The position numbers and the translations under genes are program-made. Shown here piece after piece: positions 1 to 6,549 of a stretch of DNA of 10,353 nt (the first letter of the stretch is position 1; the number at the start of each line of letters is the position of its first letter). Origin of the DNA: Flavobacteriales bacterium (lineage in GTDB: Bacteria > Bacteroidota > Bacteroidia > Flavobacteriales > UA16); assembly GCA_030831885.1 (NCBI GenBank), contig JAURKF010000115.1:1-10353 (forward strand), in the 5' to 3' direction. The notes under the pieces are model-generated. The model had not been told where the DNA came from. It worked only from the letters and a program-made list of their open reading frames with translations, and searched no databases.

Positions 1-47
1 GAAAATTGTGAATTACGCAGCGCTTCCGCGATGCATCTTTGCCCACT

Positions 48-1787
48 ATGGCAGAGCACTTCATTGTTTCAGCGCGAAAATATCGCCCCGACACCTGGGA
101 AACCGTCGTCGGACAAAAGCATATTACAACGACGCTTCAGAGTGCTATTGCCAACAACCAAATTGCGCAAGCGTACCTGTTCACGGGGCCGCGCGGTGTA
201 GGTAAAACAACCTGCGCTAGAATTTTCGCCAAGGCTGTAAATGGCGCTATAGGCGAGCATCTAGACGACATGCAGTTCAACGTTTTTGAACTCGATGCCG
301 CCTCCAACAACAGCGTAGATGATATTCGCACCATTGTCGATAGCGTGCGCATACCGCCTCAATCCGGGCAATACAAGGTCTATATCATCGACGAGGTTCA
401 CATGCTTTCATCAGCAGCCTTCAACGCCTTTTTGAAAACGCTTGAAGAGCCGCCTGTTCACGCCATATTTATACTGGCAACTACCGAGAAACACAAGATT
501 ATTCCAACAATCTTGAGCCGCTGCCAGATATTCGATTTCAATCGCATTAAGATTAAAGATATTGCCGATCACCTCGCTACCATCGCAGACAAGGAAGGCG
601 TTCAGGCAGAAGCAGAAGCATTGCACGTAATAGCCACCAAAGCTGATGGTGCTATGCGCGACGCGCTGTCCATCTTCGACCAGGTAGTAGCCTTTTGCGG
701 ACGCAACCTCACCTATTCGGCTATTATACAAAACCTTAATGTTCTTGATTACGATTATTACTTCAAACTCACGGATCTGGTCCTCGCCGAAGACGTAGCG
801 GGCTGTTTGGTTCTGTTCGACGAAGTGCTGAACAAAGGATTTGATGGCCATCATTTCATTACCGGATTGGGCGGGCATTTCCGCAATCTGCTTGTAAGTA
901 AGGATGCTCAAACTATTCCACTCATGGAAGTAAGTGAATCGGTTGCTGAAAAATATAAGACACAAGCCGCGCAATCCGACTTGCGATTGCTCATTCAGGG
1001 ACTTCAGATAATTAATGAATGCGACACGCAATTCAGGGCAAGCAAGCATCAGCGTCTGCTCGTCGAGTTGACGCTTATGAAACTGGAAAGCATTCTCTAC
1101 AACCGAGAAGGCGAAAAAAAAAAGTTCCAACTGAAGCCGTTCCGGGGAACTAACCCGGCCAAAGCGGTACGCGTTCCCGTGCGCAACGAAACCCCGCCTT
1201 CTGCTGAGGCGGCGATGCCGAAAACACAATCCAACCCTGTCAGCGAAACCAGCATAACAGCCCCTTCTGTTCCCAAGCAAACTCCGGCGCTGGGCAAGCG
1301 AAACATCATTTTGCAATCCTCTGAGTCGGTTAGCATTCGAAGTGTCATTGCAAAACGCTCACAACAACAGCAGCAAGTAGCCGAGCAACAAGAGGAGATC
1401 GCGCAAGAACAACCCACGCGCGAATACACTACAGCTGAATTACAGGATGCCTGGAACCGTTTTGCCGATGAAAAAATGTCGCACAACATGCAGGCTCAAA
1501 GTGCTTTTAAAGTAGCCGAAGTTGATCTGCGTATAGGAAACACGCTGCGCATTGCTCTTCCAAGCGCTACACAGGAAATGTACTTCAACGAATACCGCAA
1601 TCAATTGGCCGAATTCCTTCGCACCCAATTCGATATTCGCGGTATTGACTTCAAGGTAGAAATCATGCGCCCCGAAGAAATCAAATCGACCTATATGTCG
1701 GCCAAGCAACGCTTTGATGCACTCGTTGAAAAAAACCCCTCTCTTGAGACAATGCGCAAGCGCTTCAACCTCCAGATTGACTTCTGA
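48..1787 (+). CDS. dnaX: DNA polymerase III subunit gamma/tau (clamp loader ATPase)
   Basis: This is the ATPase subunit of the replicative clamp loader, which opens the beta sliding clamp and places it on primed DNA in the cytoplasm. From the ATG at 48 the protein has 579 residues. Visible features are a Walker A motif GPRGVGKTT (47-55), Walker B ending D115-E116, sensor-1 threonines 145-146, the SRC arginine-finger motif (157-159) and a GAMRDALS sensor-2 segment. The collar domain ends near residue 350. A Pro/Ala/Gln-rich linker with a QQQQQ run follows, then a tau-type C-terminal domain ending in KNP...F. I chose ATG 48 over the TTG at 39 because it gives the family-typical MAEHFIVSARKYRP start. 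The four-Cys zinc module normally found between Walker A and the ELDAAS segment is absent in frame. A ten-A run after the collar may create a short gamma form. The S4-domain gene follows after 5 bases. Confidence 0.97.
   Translation: MAEHFIVSARKYRPDTWETVVGQKHITTTLQSAIANNQIAQAYLFTGPRGVGKTTCARIFAKAVNGAIGEHLDDMQFNVFELDAASNNSVDDIRTIVDSVRIPPQSGQYKVYIIDEVHMLSSAAFNAFLKTLEEPPVHAIFILATTEKHKIIPTILSRCQIFDFNRIKIKDIADHLATIADKEGVQAEAEALHVIATKADGAMRDALSIFDQVVAFCGRNLTYSAIIQNLNVLDYDYYFKLTDLVLAEDVAGCLVLFDEVLNKGFDGHHFITGLGGHFRNLLVSKDAQTIPLMEVSESVAEKYKTQAAQSDLRLLIQGLQIINECDTQFRASKHQRLLVELTLMKLESILYNREGEKKKFQLKPFRGTNPAKAVRVPVRNETPPSAEAAMPKTQSNPVSETSITAPSVPKQTPALGKRNIILQSSESVSIRSVIAKRSQQQQQVAEQQEEIAQEQPTREYTTAELQDAWNRFADEKMSHNMQAQSAFKVAEVDLRIGNTLRIALPSATQEMYFNEYRNQLAEFLRTQFDIRGIDFKVEIMRPEEIKSTYMSAKQRFDALVEKNPSLETMRKRFNLQIDF
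1114..1124 (+). promoter_or_regulatory. Candidate dnaX slippage / programmed frameshift site (A10-G)
   Basis: Ten consecutive A residues (1114-1123) followed by G are read as GAA AAA AAA AAG. The last seven bases (1118-1124) form the heptamer A AAA AAG in the correct zero-frame phase, the same heptamer that drives the -1 frameshift in E. coli dnaX. A -1 shift, or one extra A in the mRNA, meets TAA at 1151-1153 and gives a product of about 368 residues. Loss of one A meets TGA at 1132-1134 and gives about 361 residues. Either product would keep the ATPase and collar domains and lose the tau tail. A purine-rich stretch, GAGAAGG, lies just upstream and could act as a weak stimulator. The sequence pattern is seen directly. 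Its function is inferred from E. coli and Thermus dnaX. Confidence 0.6.
1142..1158 (+). other. Small hairpin downstream of the dnaX A-run
   Basis: CCGGG (1142-1146) can pair with CCCGG (1154-1158) around a 7-base loop that contains the -1 frame TAA. It starts 17 bases after the slippery heptamer, which is further than the 5-6 base spacing of the E. coli dnaX stimulator. A competing 6-bp pairing, AGTTCC (1123-1128) with GGAACT (1146-1151), is also possible. The complementarity is real, but a stimulatory role is uncertain, and simple transcriptional slippage would not need it. Confidence 0.3.
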
Positions 1788-1792
1788 TAACT

Positions 1793-2203
1793 ATGCGTGT
1801 CGACAAATTTCTTTGGTGCATACGTGTATATAAAACCCGTTCACTTGCTTCGTCGCAGTGCAAACTCGAGAAAGTTTGGTTGAACGGCGACCATGTGAAA
1901 GCCAGTCGGGAAGTTAAAATCGGTGATGTACTCACAGTTAGAAAGGGCCCTATTCTTTTTTCCTATAAAGCCTTAGCATTCCCAAGAGCCCGGCTTGGAG
2001 CGAAACTGGTACCTAATCATGCCCAAGATGTCACCTCAGCTGAGGAACTTGCCAAACTGGAGATGATTCGGATGCAGTTCCGCCTCGATCGCCGCAAGGG
2101 CCTCGGAAGGCCCACCAAGAAAGAACGCCGTGAACTGGACGATTACACTGATTTCGATTTCGAGGAAGAATGGATGACCGATAACGAAGCAACCGAAGAA
2201 TAG
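1793..2203 (+). CDS. S4-domain RNA-binding protein, Hsp15 (HslR)-like
   Basis: A 136-residue protein made of an N-terminal S4 RNA-binding fold (about residues 1-60) and a basic, then acidic, tail. The opening MRVDKFLWCIRVYKTRSLA and the later ASREVKIGDVLTV follow the Hsp15 pattern, and the length is close to E. coli HslR (133 residues). In E. coli, Hsp15 binds stalled 50S subunits carrying peptidyl-tRNA and helps recycle them, and a cytoplasmic ribosome-rescue role is the likely one here. A basic stretch (RRKGLGRPTKKERRE, about 102-116) precedes a very acidic C-terminus. The gene starts 5 bases after the dnaX stop with no Shine-Dalgarno sequence, so it is almost certainly co-transcribed with dnaX. 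The family call is firm, but the exact function in this lineage is not. Confidence 0.88.
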   Translation: MRVDKFLWCIRVYKTRSLASSQCKLEKVWLNGDHVKASREVKIGDVLTVRKGPILFSYKALAFPRARLGAKLVPNHAQDVTSAEELAKLEMIRMQFRLDRRKGLGRPTKKERRELDDYTDFDFEEEWMTDNEATEE

Positions 2204-2235
2204 TTCATAAGCGTATCTTTCGGCGCCTTTTTACA

Positions 2236-3468
2236 ATGATCATGACCTCCCCGCGCCAACCAGGCATCCTATTTATTCTCATCACGGCTCTTATCGACTC
2301 CATCAGCATTGGCATTATCATCCCTGTATTTCCGAGGCTGATTATGAGTATGGAGAATTGCGATGAAAGCCATGCAGCCATTATCGGCGGTTGGTTAATG
2401 TTCTGCTTTGCCATCATGCAGTTTGTTATGTCGCCTGTGCTTGGCAGTTTAAGCGACAGGTTCGGGCGCCGGCCTATTCTACTCTTATCACTCTTCGGCT
2501 TTGGCATTGACTTTTTGCTTTTGGCCTTTGCGCCCAATCTTAGCTGGCTGTTCGCAGGTCGCATCATGGCCGGAGTAATGGGTGCGAGCTACACCACCGC
2601 AGCGGCCTACATAGCTGATATCAGCAATGACACCAACCGCTCCAAACACTTCGGGATGTTGGGTGCCGCTTTTGGTTTAGGTTTCATCATTGGCCCCGGC
2701 GTTGGAGGTATCCTTGCTCAATGGGGCGTGCGCGTACCTTTTATAGCTTGCGCTGTTCTCTCATTACTTAATTGGCTCTACGGTTATTTCATTTTACCGG
2801 AGTCGTTGCCCATTGAGCGTCGACGCGCATTCGAATGGAAACGCGCTAATCCGGTTGGTGCTTTTATGAGCATAATGAAGTACCGCAAAATTCTTGGCTA
2901 TCTGACAGTTTTCTTTTTGCTGTATTTAGGAGCTCAAGCTGTTATGACCAATTGGCAGTACTATACTATGCTAAAATTTGGTTGGGATGAAAAATCAATT
3001 GGAGTATCGATTATGGCAGTAGGCATAATCGTGGCTCTCGTTCAGGGAGTGCTTGTGCGTGTAGTGAATTCGCGCATTGGCAATGCAAGGGCCATGCTGA
3101 TAGGGCTAACCCTTTATACCATTGGAATGGCCGGATTTGGATTCGCAACTAGTGGCACGTGGATGATGGTTGCTATACTTCCCTACTGCCTGGGAGGGAT
3201 AAACGGGCCTGCCATTCAATCGCTCATGAGCGAGTCGGCCCCTGCAAACGCTCAGGGTGAGCTGCAGGGAATCATTACCAGCGTGCAAAGTATAACATCT
3301 ATAATCGGTCCTTTGCTAATGGCCGGAATTTTCAGCCACTTCACCTCTGCAGGTAATTTTTATTTTCCGGGAGCAGCTTTTGTAACTGCTGCTGCCCTTA
3401 TGCTTGCTGCGCTCATTATTGCCTGGGCTACAATTCGCAAACAAACCTCCCCAAACGACCGACTATGA
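2236..3468 (+). CDS. MFS transporter, TCR/Tet (TetA-like) family
   Basis: A 410-residue inner-membrane transporter with the hydrophobic pattern of 12 helices. MFS motif A is visible as GSLSDRFGRRP (70-80) after helix 2, motif B as GRIMAGVMGA (108-117) and the antiporter motif C as GxGFIIGPGVGG (about 147-158). D21 in helix 1, D74 in motif A and AYIADIS (124-130) match the Tet/drug:proton antiporter subfamily. It probably exports a small molecule in exchange for protons, but the substrate cannot be read from the sequence. Similarity to TetA does not imply tetracycline resistance, because chromosomal Bacteroidota carry many such genes. It starts 32 bases after the S4 gene, and its stop overlaps the next start as ATGA. 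ATG 2236 is used, and ATG 2242 is an equally possible start. Confidence 0.92.
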   Translation: MIMTSPRQPGILFILITALIDSISIGIIIPVFPRLIMSMENCDESHAAIIGGWLMFCFAIMQFVMSPVLGSLSDRFGRRPILLLSLFGFGIDFLLLAFAPNLSWLFAGRIMAGVMGASYTTAAAYIADISNDTNRSKHFGMLGAAFGLGFIIGPGVGGILAQWGVRVPFIACAVLSLLNWLYGYFILPESLPIERRRAFEWKRANPVGAFMSIMKYRKILGYLTVFFLLYLGAQAVMTNWQYYTMLKFGWDEKSIGVSIMAVGIIVALVQGVLVRVVNSRIGNARAMLIGLTLYTIGMAGFGFATSGTWMMVAILPYCLGGINGPAIQSLMSESAPANAQGELQGIITSVQSITSIIGPLLMAGIFSHFTSAGNFYFPGAAFVTAAALMLAALIIAWATIRKQTSPNDRL

Positions 3469-3950
3469 AGAACAAAGCGCTCTTTCTCGATCGTGACGGA
3501 GTAATCAATCATGATCCCGGGGATTACACTATGAGTGTTGATGAGTTTATTCTACTGCCCGACGTAATGGAAGCTCTTGTAACCGCGCAGGCCAAGGGTT
3601 ATATGCTCATAATCATCACCAACCAGGGAGGCATTGCAAAAGGCTTATATACCCACTCCGTAGTTGCGGCCATACATGATTACCTCATTAGCACTTGTCA
3701 AAAGTACGGTGTTGAAATCAAACGAATCTTTTACTCACCGCATCATCCTGAATTCGGAAATTCCCTCACAAGAAAACCCGAGCGTCTGTTGATGGAACGT
3801 GCGTTGGCACGGTATCTCATTGATCCTACTAAAAGCGTTATGATTGGTGACCGCGAACGTGATATACAGTGCGCGGCACAAGTGGGAGTAAGAGGAATTC
3901 TGATACCGACCAATAGCAGCTTGTTGGAAGCTGTAATGACACTCGACTAA
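3465..3950 (+). CDS. HAD-family phosphatase, GmhB/HisB-N-like, lacking zinc-loop cysteines
   Basis: A 161-residue HAD-IIIA hydrolase. The catalytic motifs are complete: D9-x-D11 in LDRDGVIN, T52 in IITNQGG, K104 in RKP, and D128/D132 in MIGDRERD. These are the features of D-glycero-D-manno-heptose-1,7-bisphosphate 7-phosphatase (GmhB) and the histidinol-phosphatase half of HisB, so a sugar or small-metabolite phosphate is the likely substrate. E. coli GmhB holds a zinc with Cys92, His94, Cys107 and Cys109. Here the corresponding stretch reads YSPHH...SLTRKP (90-105), so the His is kept (H93) but Ser or Thr stands where Cys is expected (S91, S100, T102). No heptose or histidine genes are adjacent, so the substrate remains open. 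The start overlaps the MFS stop by 4 bases, implying translational coupling. Confidence 0.88.
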   Translation: MKNKALFLDRDGVINHDPGDYTMSVDEFILLPDVMEALVTAQAKGYMLIIITNQGGIAKGLYTHSVVAAIHDYLISTCQKYGVEIKRIFYSPHHPEFGNSLTRKPERLLMERALARYLIDPTKSVMIGDRERDIQCAAQVGVRGILIPTNSSLLEAVMTLD

Positions 3951-3960
3951 TACCCAGCCC

Positions 3961-4830
3961 ATGAGCTTTGTCTTTCATAAGGGAGAGTTTTTAAATTATA
4001 CCGAGGCTTCGATTGCCAAAGACAATCGTGCCTTTCGTTTTGGCGACGGTTTCTTTGAGAGCATGCGCATTGTAAATGGCAAGGCGTTATTCCTTGAAAA
4101 TCATTTTGCCCGAGCAATGGATACTGCCAAGGCAATGAAAATAATTCCCCCAGCGGATTTTTCAATCGAACAATTGCGCAGCCAGATAAGTGAGTTGCTT
4201 GAACGGAATACGATCTTTCAGGGTGGAAGAATGCGAATTACTTTTTACCGCAAATCCACCGGGTTCTATCTTCCCAAACAAGATGAAATGACCTATTTCA
4301 TTGAAGCAGAATCCTTGCCCGACAATGAATTTGTATTGAATCAACAAGGCCGCATGGTTGATATTTTTCAGGACTTCAAAAAGGAAATCAATAAGCTCTC
4401 AGTATTTAAAACACTGAGTTGTCAGTTGTATGTTCAAGCTGCCATTCATGCGCGGGATAAAGGATTAGACGAATCACTCATTCAGAACAGCAAGCTCTCG
4501 ATTATCGAATCGAATTCCAGCAACCTGTTTATCGTAGCCAACGGCGTGCTTTATACCCCCACGCTCGAAGACGGTTGTGTGGCAGGTACAATGCGCATGA
4601 ATATCATCAATTTGGCCATTGAGAACAAAATCAAGGTCTATGAGTGCACACTCAACCCTCACAATTTGCTCACCGCCGACGAAATGTTCCTGACAAACGC
4701 GGTAAGGGGCATTGAATGGGTAGTTGGTTATCGAACCAAGCGTTACTTCAACGATATGTCGAAGAAATTGATTGGACTACTCAACGAAAGTGCCCGAGCG
4801 TATGGAGCAGGAGTTGAGTCGGTTGCATAA
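3961..4830 (+). CDS. Class IV PLP-dependent aminotransferase (BCAT / aminodeoxychorismate lyase-like)
   Basis: A 289-residue cytoplasmic fold-type IV PLP enzyme. Family hallmarks are RFGDGFFESMR (26-36), the predicted Schiff-base lysine K150 in FKTLS, the cofactor glutamate E183 in IIESNSSNLF (181-190), and GCVAGTMR ahead of the phosphate-binding region. Members are branched-chain aminotransferase (IlvE), D-amino-acid aminotransferase and 4-amino-4-deoxychorismate lyase (PabC). The length and the compact N-terminus fit a PabC-like enzyme somewhat better than IlvE, but motif reading cannot decide the substrate, and no folate or branched-chain genes are nearby. It starts 10 bases after the HAD gene and appears to close the dnaX-led gene set, with 86 bases to the next start and no obvious terminator hairpin. 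Confidence 0.88.
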   Translation: MSFVFHKGEFLNYTEASIAKDNRAFRFGDGFFESMRIVNGKALFLENHFARAMDTAKAMKIIPPADFSIEQLRSQISELLERNTIFQGGRMRITFYRKSTGFYLPKQDEMTYFIEAESLPDNEFVLNQQGRMVDIFQDFKKEINKLSVFKTLSCQLYVQAAIHARDKGLDESLIQNSKLSIIESNSSNLFIVANGVLYTPTLEDGCVAGTMRMNIINLAIENKIKVYECTLNPHNLLTADEMFLTNAVRGIEWVVGYRTKRYFNDMSKKLIGLLNESARAYGAGVESVA

Positions 4831-4916
4831 ATCCCCTTAACGATTCATTTACTCTTATTATCGTTCGTTTGCATCTGTATCTATGGCTTTTCTCCTAATT
4901 TGCCGACCCAATCACC

Positions 4917-5414
4917 ATGTATATGAAAAAAGGAATTTTTAATTTTCTTGCGGCACTCTCAATTGTAAGTTTAACTCTTCTGCTCGCAGCATGCAAAGAC
5001 GAAGAAGAACCGGAGGTAGAAAGCCCTATCATTTGCAGTCTACCCAATGGCACCCTGCGTTGGACCATTGACGGTGTTGAGCGTTGCGCTAATGCCTCAT
5101 TATTTGGCGATTTCGGAACCTTCTTAACCGTAAATGGCATTTCAATCGAGGGGCAAACCCTAACCCTCGAGCTCGATAGCCTCAGTGCAGGGAGTCACGA
5201 GTTGTCGGCCGATTCCAATTTTATGCTTTATACCGACGGTCTTGCTGTAGCGTGGGAGGCTACAAACGAACAACCCGGCACCATTAATATCACTTCACAT
5301 AATGAAAGTACCAATAGGTTGGAAGCCACCTTTCAAATCAATTTGGTAAACCCGTTGAACAGTGCGACCAAATCCATTACCAATGGACAATTGACAATAA
5401 CCTATACAGAGTAA
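4917..5414 (+). CDS. Small predicted surface lipoprotein, function unknown
   Basis: A 165-residue protein with a lipoprotein signal: MKKG start, a hydrophobic stretch, and lipobox L-A-A-C with the lipidated Cys at 26. The Cys is followed by K-D-E-E-E. This resembles the lipoprotein export signal (a Lys plus acidic residues after the Cys) that sends Bacteroidota lipoproteins to the cell surface. The mature part is about 140 residues and rich in Thr, Asn, Ser and Leu. A GTINITSHNE segment and a closing ITNGQLTITY segment suggest an all-beta domain similar to DUF6252-type lipoproteins. Two further Cys (residues 40 and 57) could form a disulfide. ATG 4917 or ATG 4923 could be the start, and both leave a valid signal peptide. 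The gene sits in an envelope group with the redox fusion protein downstream. I do not recognise a specific function. Confidence 0.8.
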   Translation: MYMKKGIFNFLAALSIVSLTLLLAACKDEEEPEVESPIICSLPNGTLRWTIDGVERCANASLFGDFGTFLTVNGISIEGQTLTLELDSLSAGSHELSADSNFMLYTDGLAVAWEATNEQPGTINITSHNESTNRLEATFQINLVNPLNSATKSITNGQLTITYTE

Positions 5415-5463
5415 AATATCCATCGTCAAGCAAGAAATAAAATCACTTCTATATAAAAACTAT

Positions 5464-6543
5464 ATGAAAAAATACCTTCCTATCACGGCACGCGTAGTTG
5501 TCTCCATATTGTTTTTGGTTTCGGCTGTTTCCAAAATGTTTCCCATTTGGATGTTTGAAAAACAGCTGGTCGATTTGGGTGTTTGCGACTGGTGTGATGC
5601 CCCTTATTTCTCTCGCTTGCTAATTGCGCTGGAAGCTGCTATTGGCATTGCAATTCTTCAACGTCATTTCCTCAAGCGCTTTGTTATTCCCGTAACGGCT
5701 TTTCTGCTGGTTGCATTTTGCGTTCACCTCTCTATTGAAATGGTAAAACATGGCGCCATGAATGGTAACTGCGGATGCTTTGGTCAGCTCATACCTATGA
5801 CACCGCTTGAGGCTTTCATCAAAAACGTGCTAACGCTGGTATTGCTATTCTATATCTATCGCACCTCCGACGAATATGAACGCGGAAAAAACCGATTCAT
5901 GGTTCCCATGTTCATCTATTCTGTTTGCGCCTTCATCATGTTTGCCGCATTCCCATTCTGTCCATGCAAAGAAGAGAATACGTCTGCCGATACCCCGGCG
6001 ATAGAGGAAATAGTTGAAGAACCGGTAGCGGTTGTTGATAGTGCTACAACTAAAATTGACAGCGCTAACACGGTAGTCACATCCGCCATTCAGGCCAATA
6101 ATGTAGTAGTCGAGGAGGAAGCACAACCGCCTCTTGTAAAATCTCGCTTTTCCGAATTCACCACCATCGGTGGCAAAAAGGTGAACCTGAACGAAGGCAA
6201 AAAGATACTTTGCTTCTTTGCCCCCGGTTGCGAGCACTGTCGTGAAACTGCCAAGGAACTGAAGGCGCTTGCCGCTAAGATGAAATTGCCGGACACCTAT
6301 ATCCTATTCATGGATGAAGAGCCTGAGCGTATTCCTGAATTTTTCGTGGAATCCGGATTCAAAAAACCATATGACATTATTGATATCGTGAAATTTTGGA
6401 CGCTTCTAGGAAGCGGAGCCAGCACACCGGGGGTTTTCTACCTATGGAATGGTAACATCATCAAATCATTTGAAGGAATCGAAGGAAATAAGTTCGATGC
6501 GGCCGCGCTCAAGACCGCAATTGAACAACCCTATAAGCCATAG
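5464..6543 (+). CDS. MauE/DoxX-type membrane protein fused to a periplasmic thioredoxin-like domain
   Basis: A 359-residue two-part protein. The first part has five predicted helices (about 7-23, 50-65, 73-92, 115-132, 146-163) with the GNCGCFG motif (101-107) typical of MauE/DoxX-like proteins. An acidic, low-complexity linker (about 169-227) leads to a thioredoxin-like domain (about 228-355) with active-site C256-E-H-C259 and a cis-proline in STPG (P322). Further pairs are C41-D-W-C44, C103-G-C105 and C166-P-C168. With a cytoplasmic N-terminus, all four pairs and the thioredoxin domain fall on the periplasmic side, consistent with passing electrons or disulfides to envelope proteins. Fusions of this type occur in Bacteroidota (BT_3928-like proteins), but their partners are not known to me. 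The GT-B-like gene starts 6 bases downstream. Confidence 0.88.
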   Translation: MKKYLPITARVVVSILFLVSAVSKMFPIWMFEKQLVDLGVCDWCDAPYFSRLLIALEAAIGIAILQRHFLKRFVIPVTAFLLVAFCVHLSIEMVKHGAMNGNCGCFGQLIPMTPLEAFIKNVLTLVLLFYIYRTSDEYERGKNRFMVPMFIYSVCAFIMFAAFPFCPCKEENTSADTPAIEEIVEEPVAVVDSATTKIDSANTVVTSAIQANNVVVEEEAQPPLVKSRFSEFTTIGGKKVNLNEGKKILCFFAPGCEHCRETAKELKALAAKMKLPDTYILFMDEEPERIPEFFVESGFKKPYDIIDIVKFWTLLGSGASTPGVFYLWNGNIIKSFEGIEGNKFDAAALKTAIEQPYKP

Positions 6544-6549
6544 TGCAAC

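Noticed and set aside
6..47. A possible Bacteroidota-type promoter upstream of dnaX: CATCTTTG (34-41, one mismatch to TAnnTTTG) with a TTG at 6-8.
   Set aside because: The spacing between elements is about 25 bases instead of the usual 19-21, and the start point would fall on the ATG itself. Only 47 upstream bases are available, so I cannot support it.
411..1316. A long open frame on the minus strand inside dnaX (about 300 codons).
   Set aside because: It lies wholly within dnaX, has no recognisable domain or signal, and its composition is what an antisense shadow of a conserved gene would give.
1729..1735. A seven-A run followed by C near the 3' end of dnaX forms an in-phase A AAA AAC heptamer.
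   Set aside because: It is only about 50 bases before the stop, would change just the last few residues, and this heptamer slips poorly in bacteria. Ordinary Glu-Lys-Asn coding explains it.
2214..2234. TATCTTTC (one mismatch to TAnnTTTG) and a GGCGCC-T5 stretch before the MFS gene, which could be read as a promoter or terminator.
   Set aside because: No -33 element lies at the right distance, and GGCGCC has no loop to form a terminator hairpin.
2236..3468. Reading the TetA-like transporter as a tetracycline-resistance determinant.
   Set aside because: It sits in a housekeeping operon with no mobile element, and TCR/Tet-type exporters are common chromosomal genes with many substrates.
4868..4902. 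A possible promoter before the lipoprotein gene: TTTG at 4868-4871 and TAATTTG at 4896-4902.
   Set aside because: The -7 element is one base short of TAnnTTTG and the spacer is 24 bases. A promoter in this 86-base gap is plausible, but this pair is too weak to annotate.
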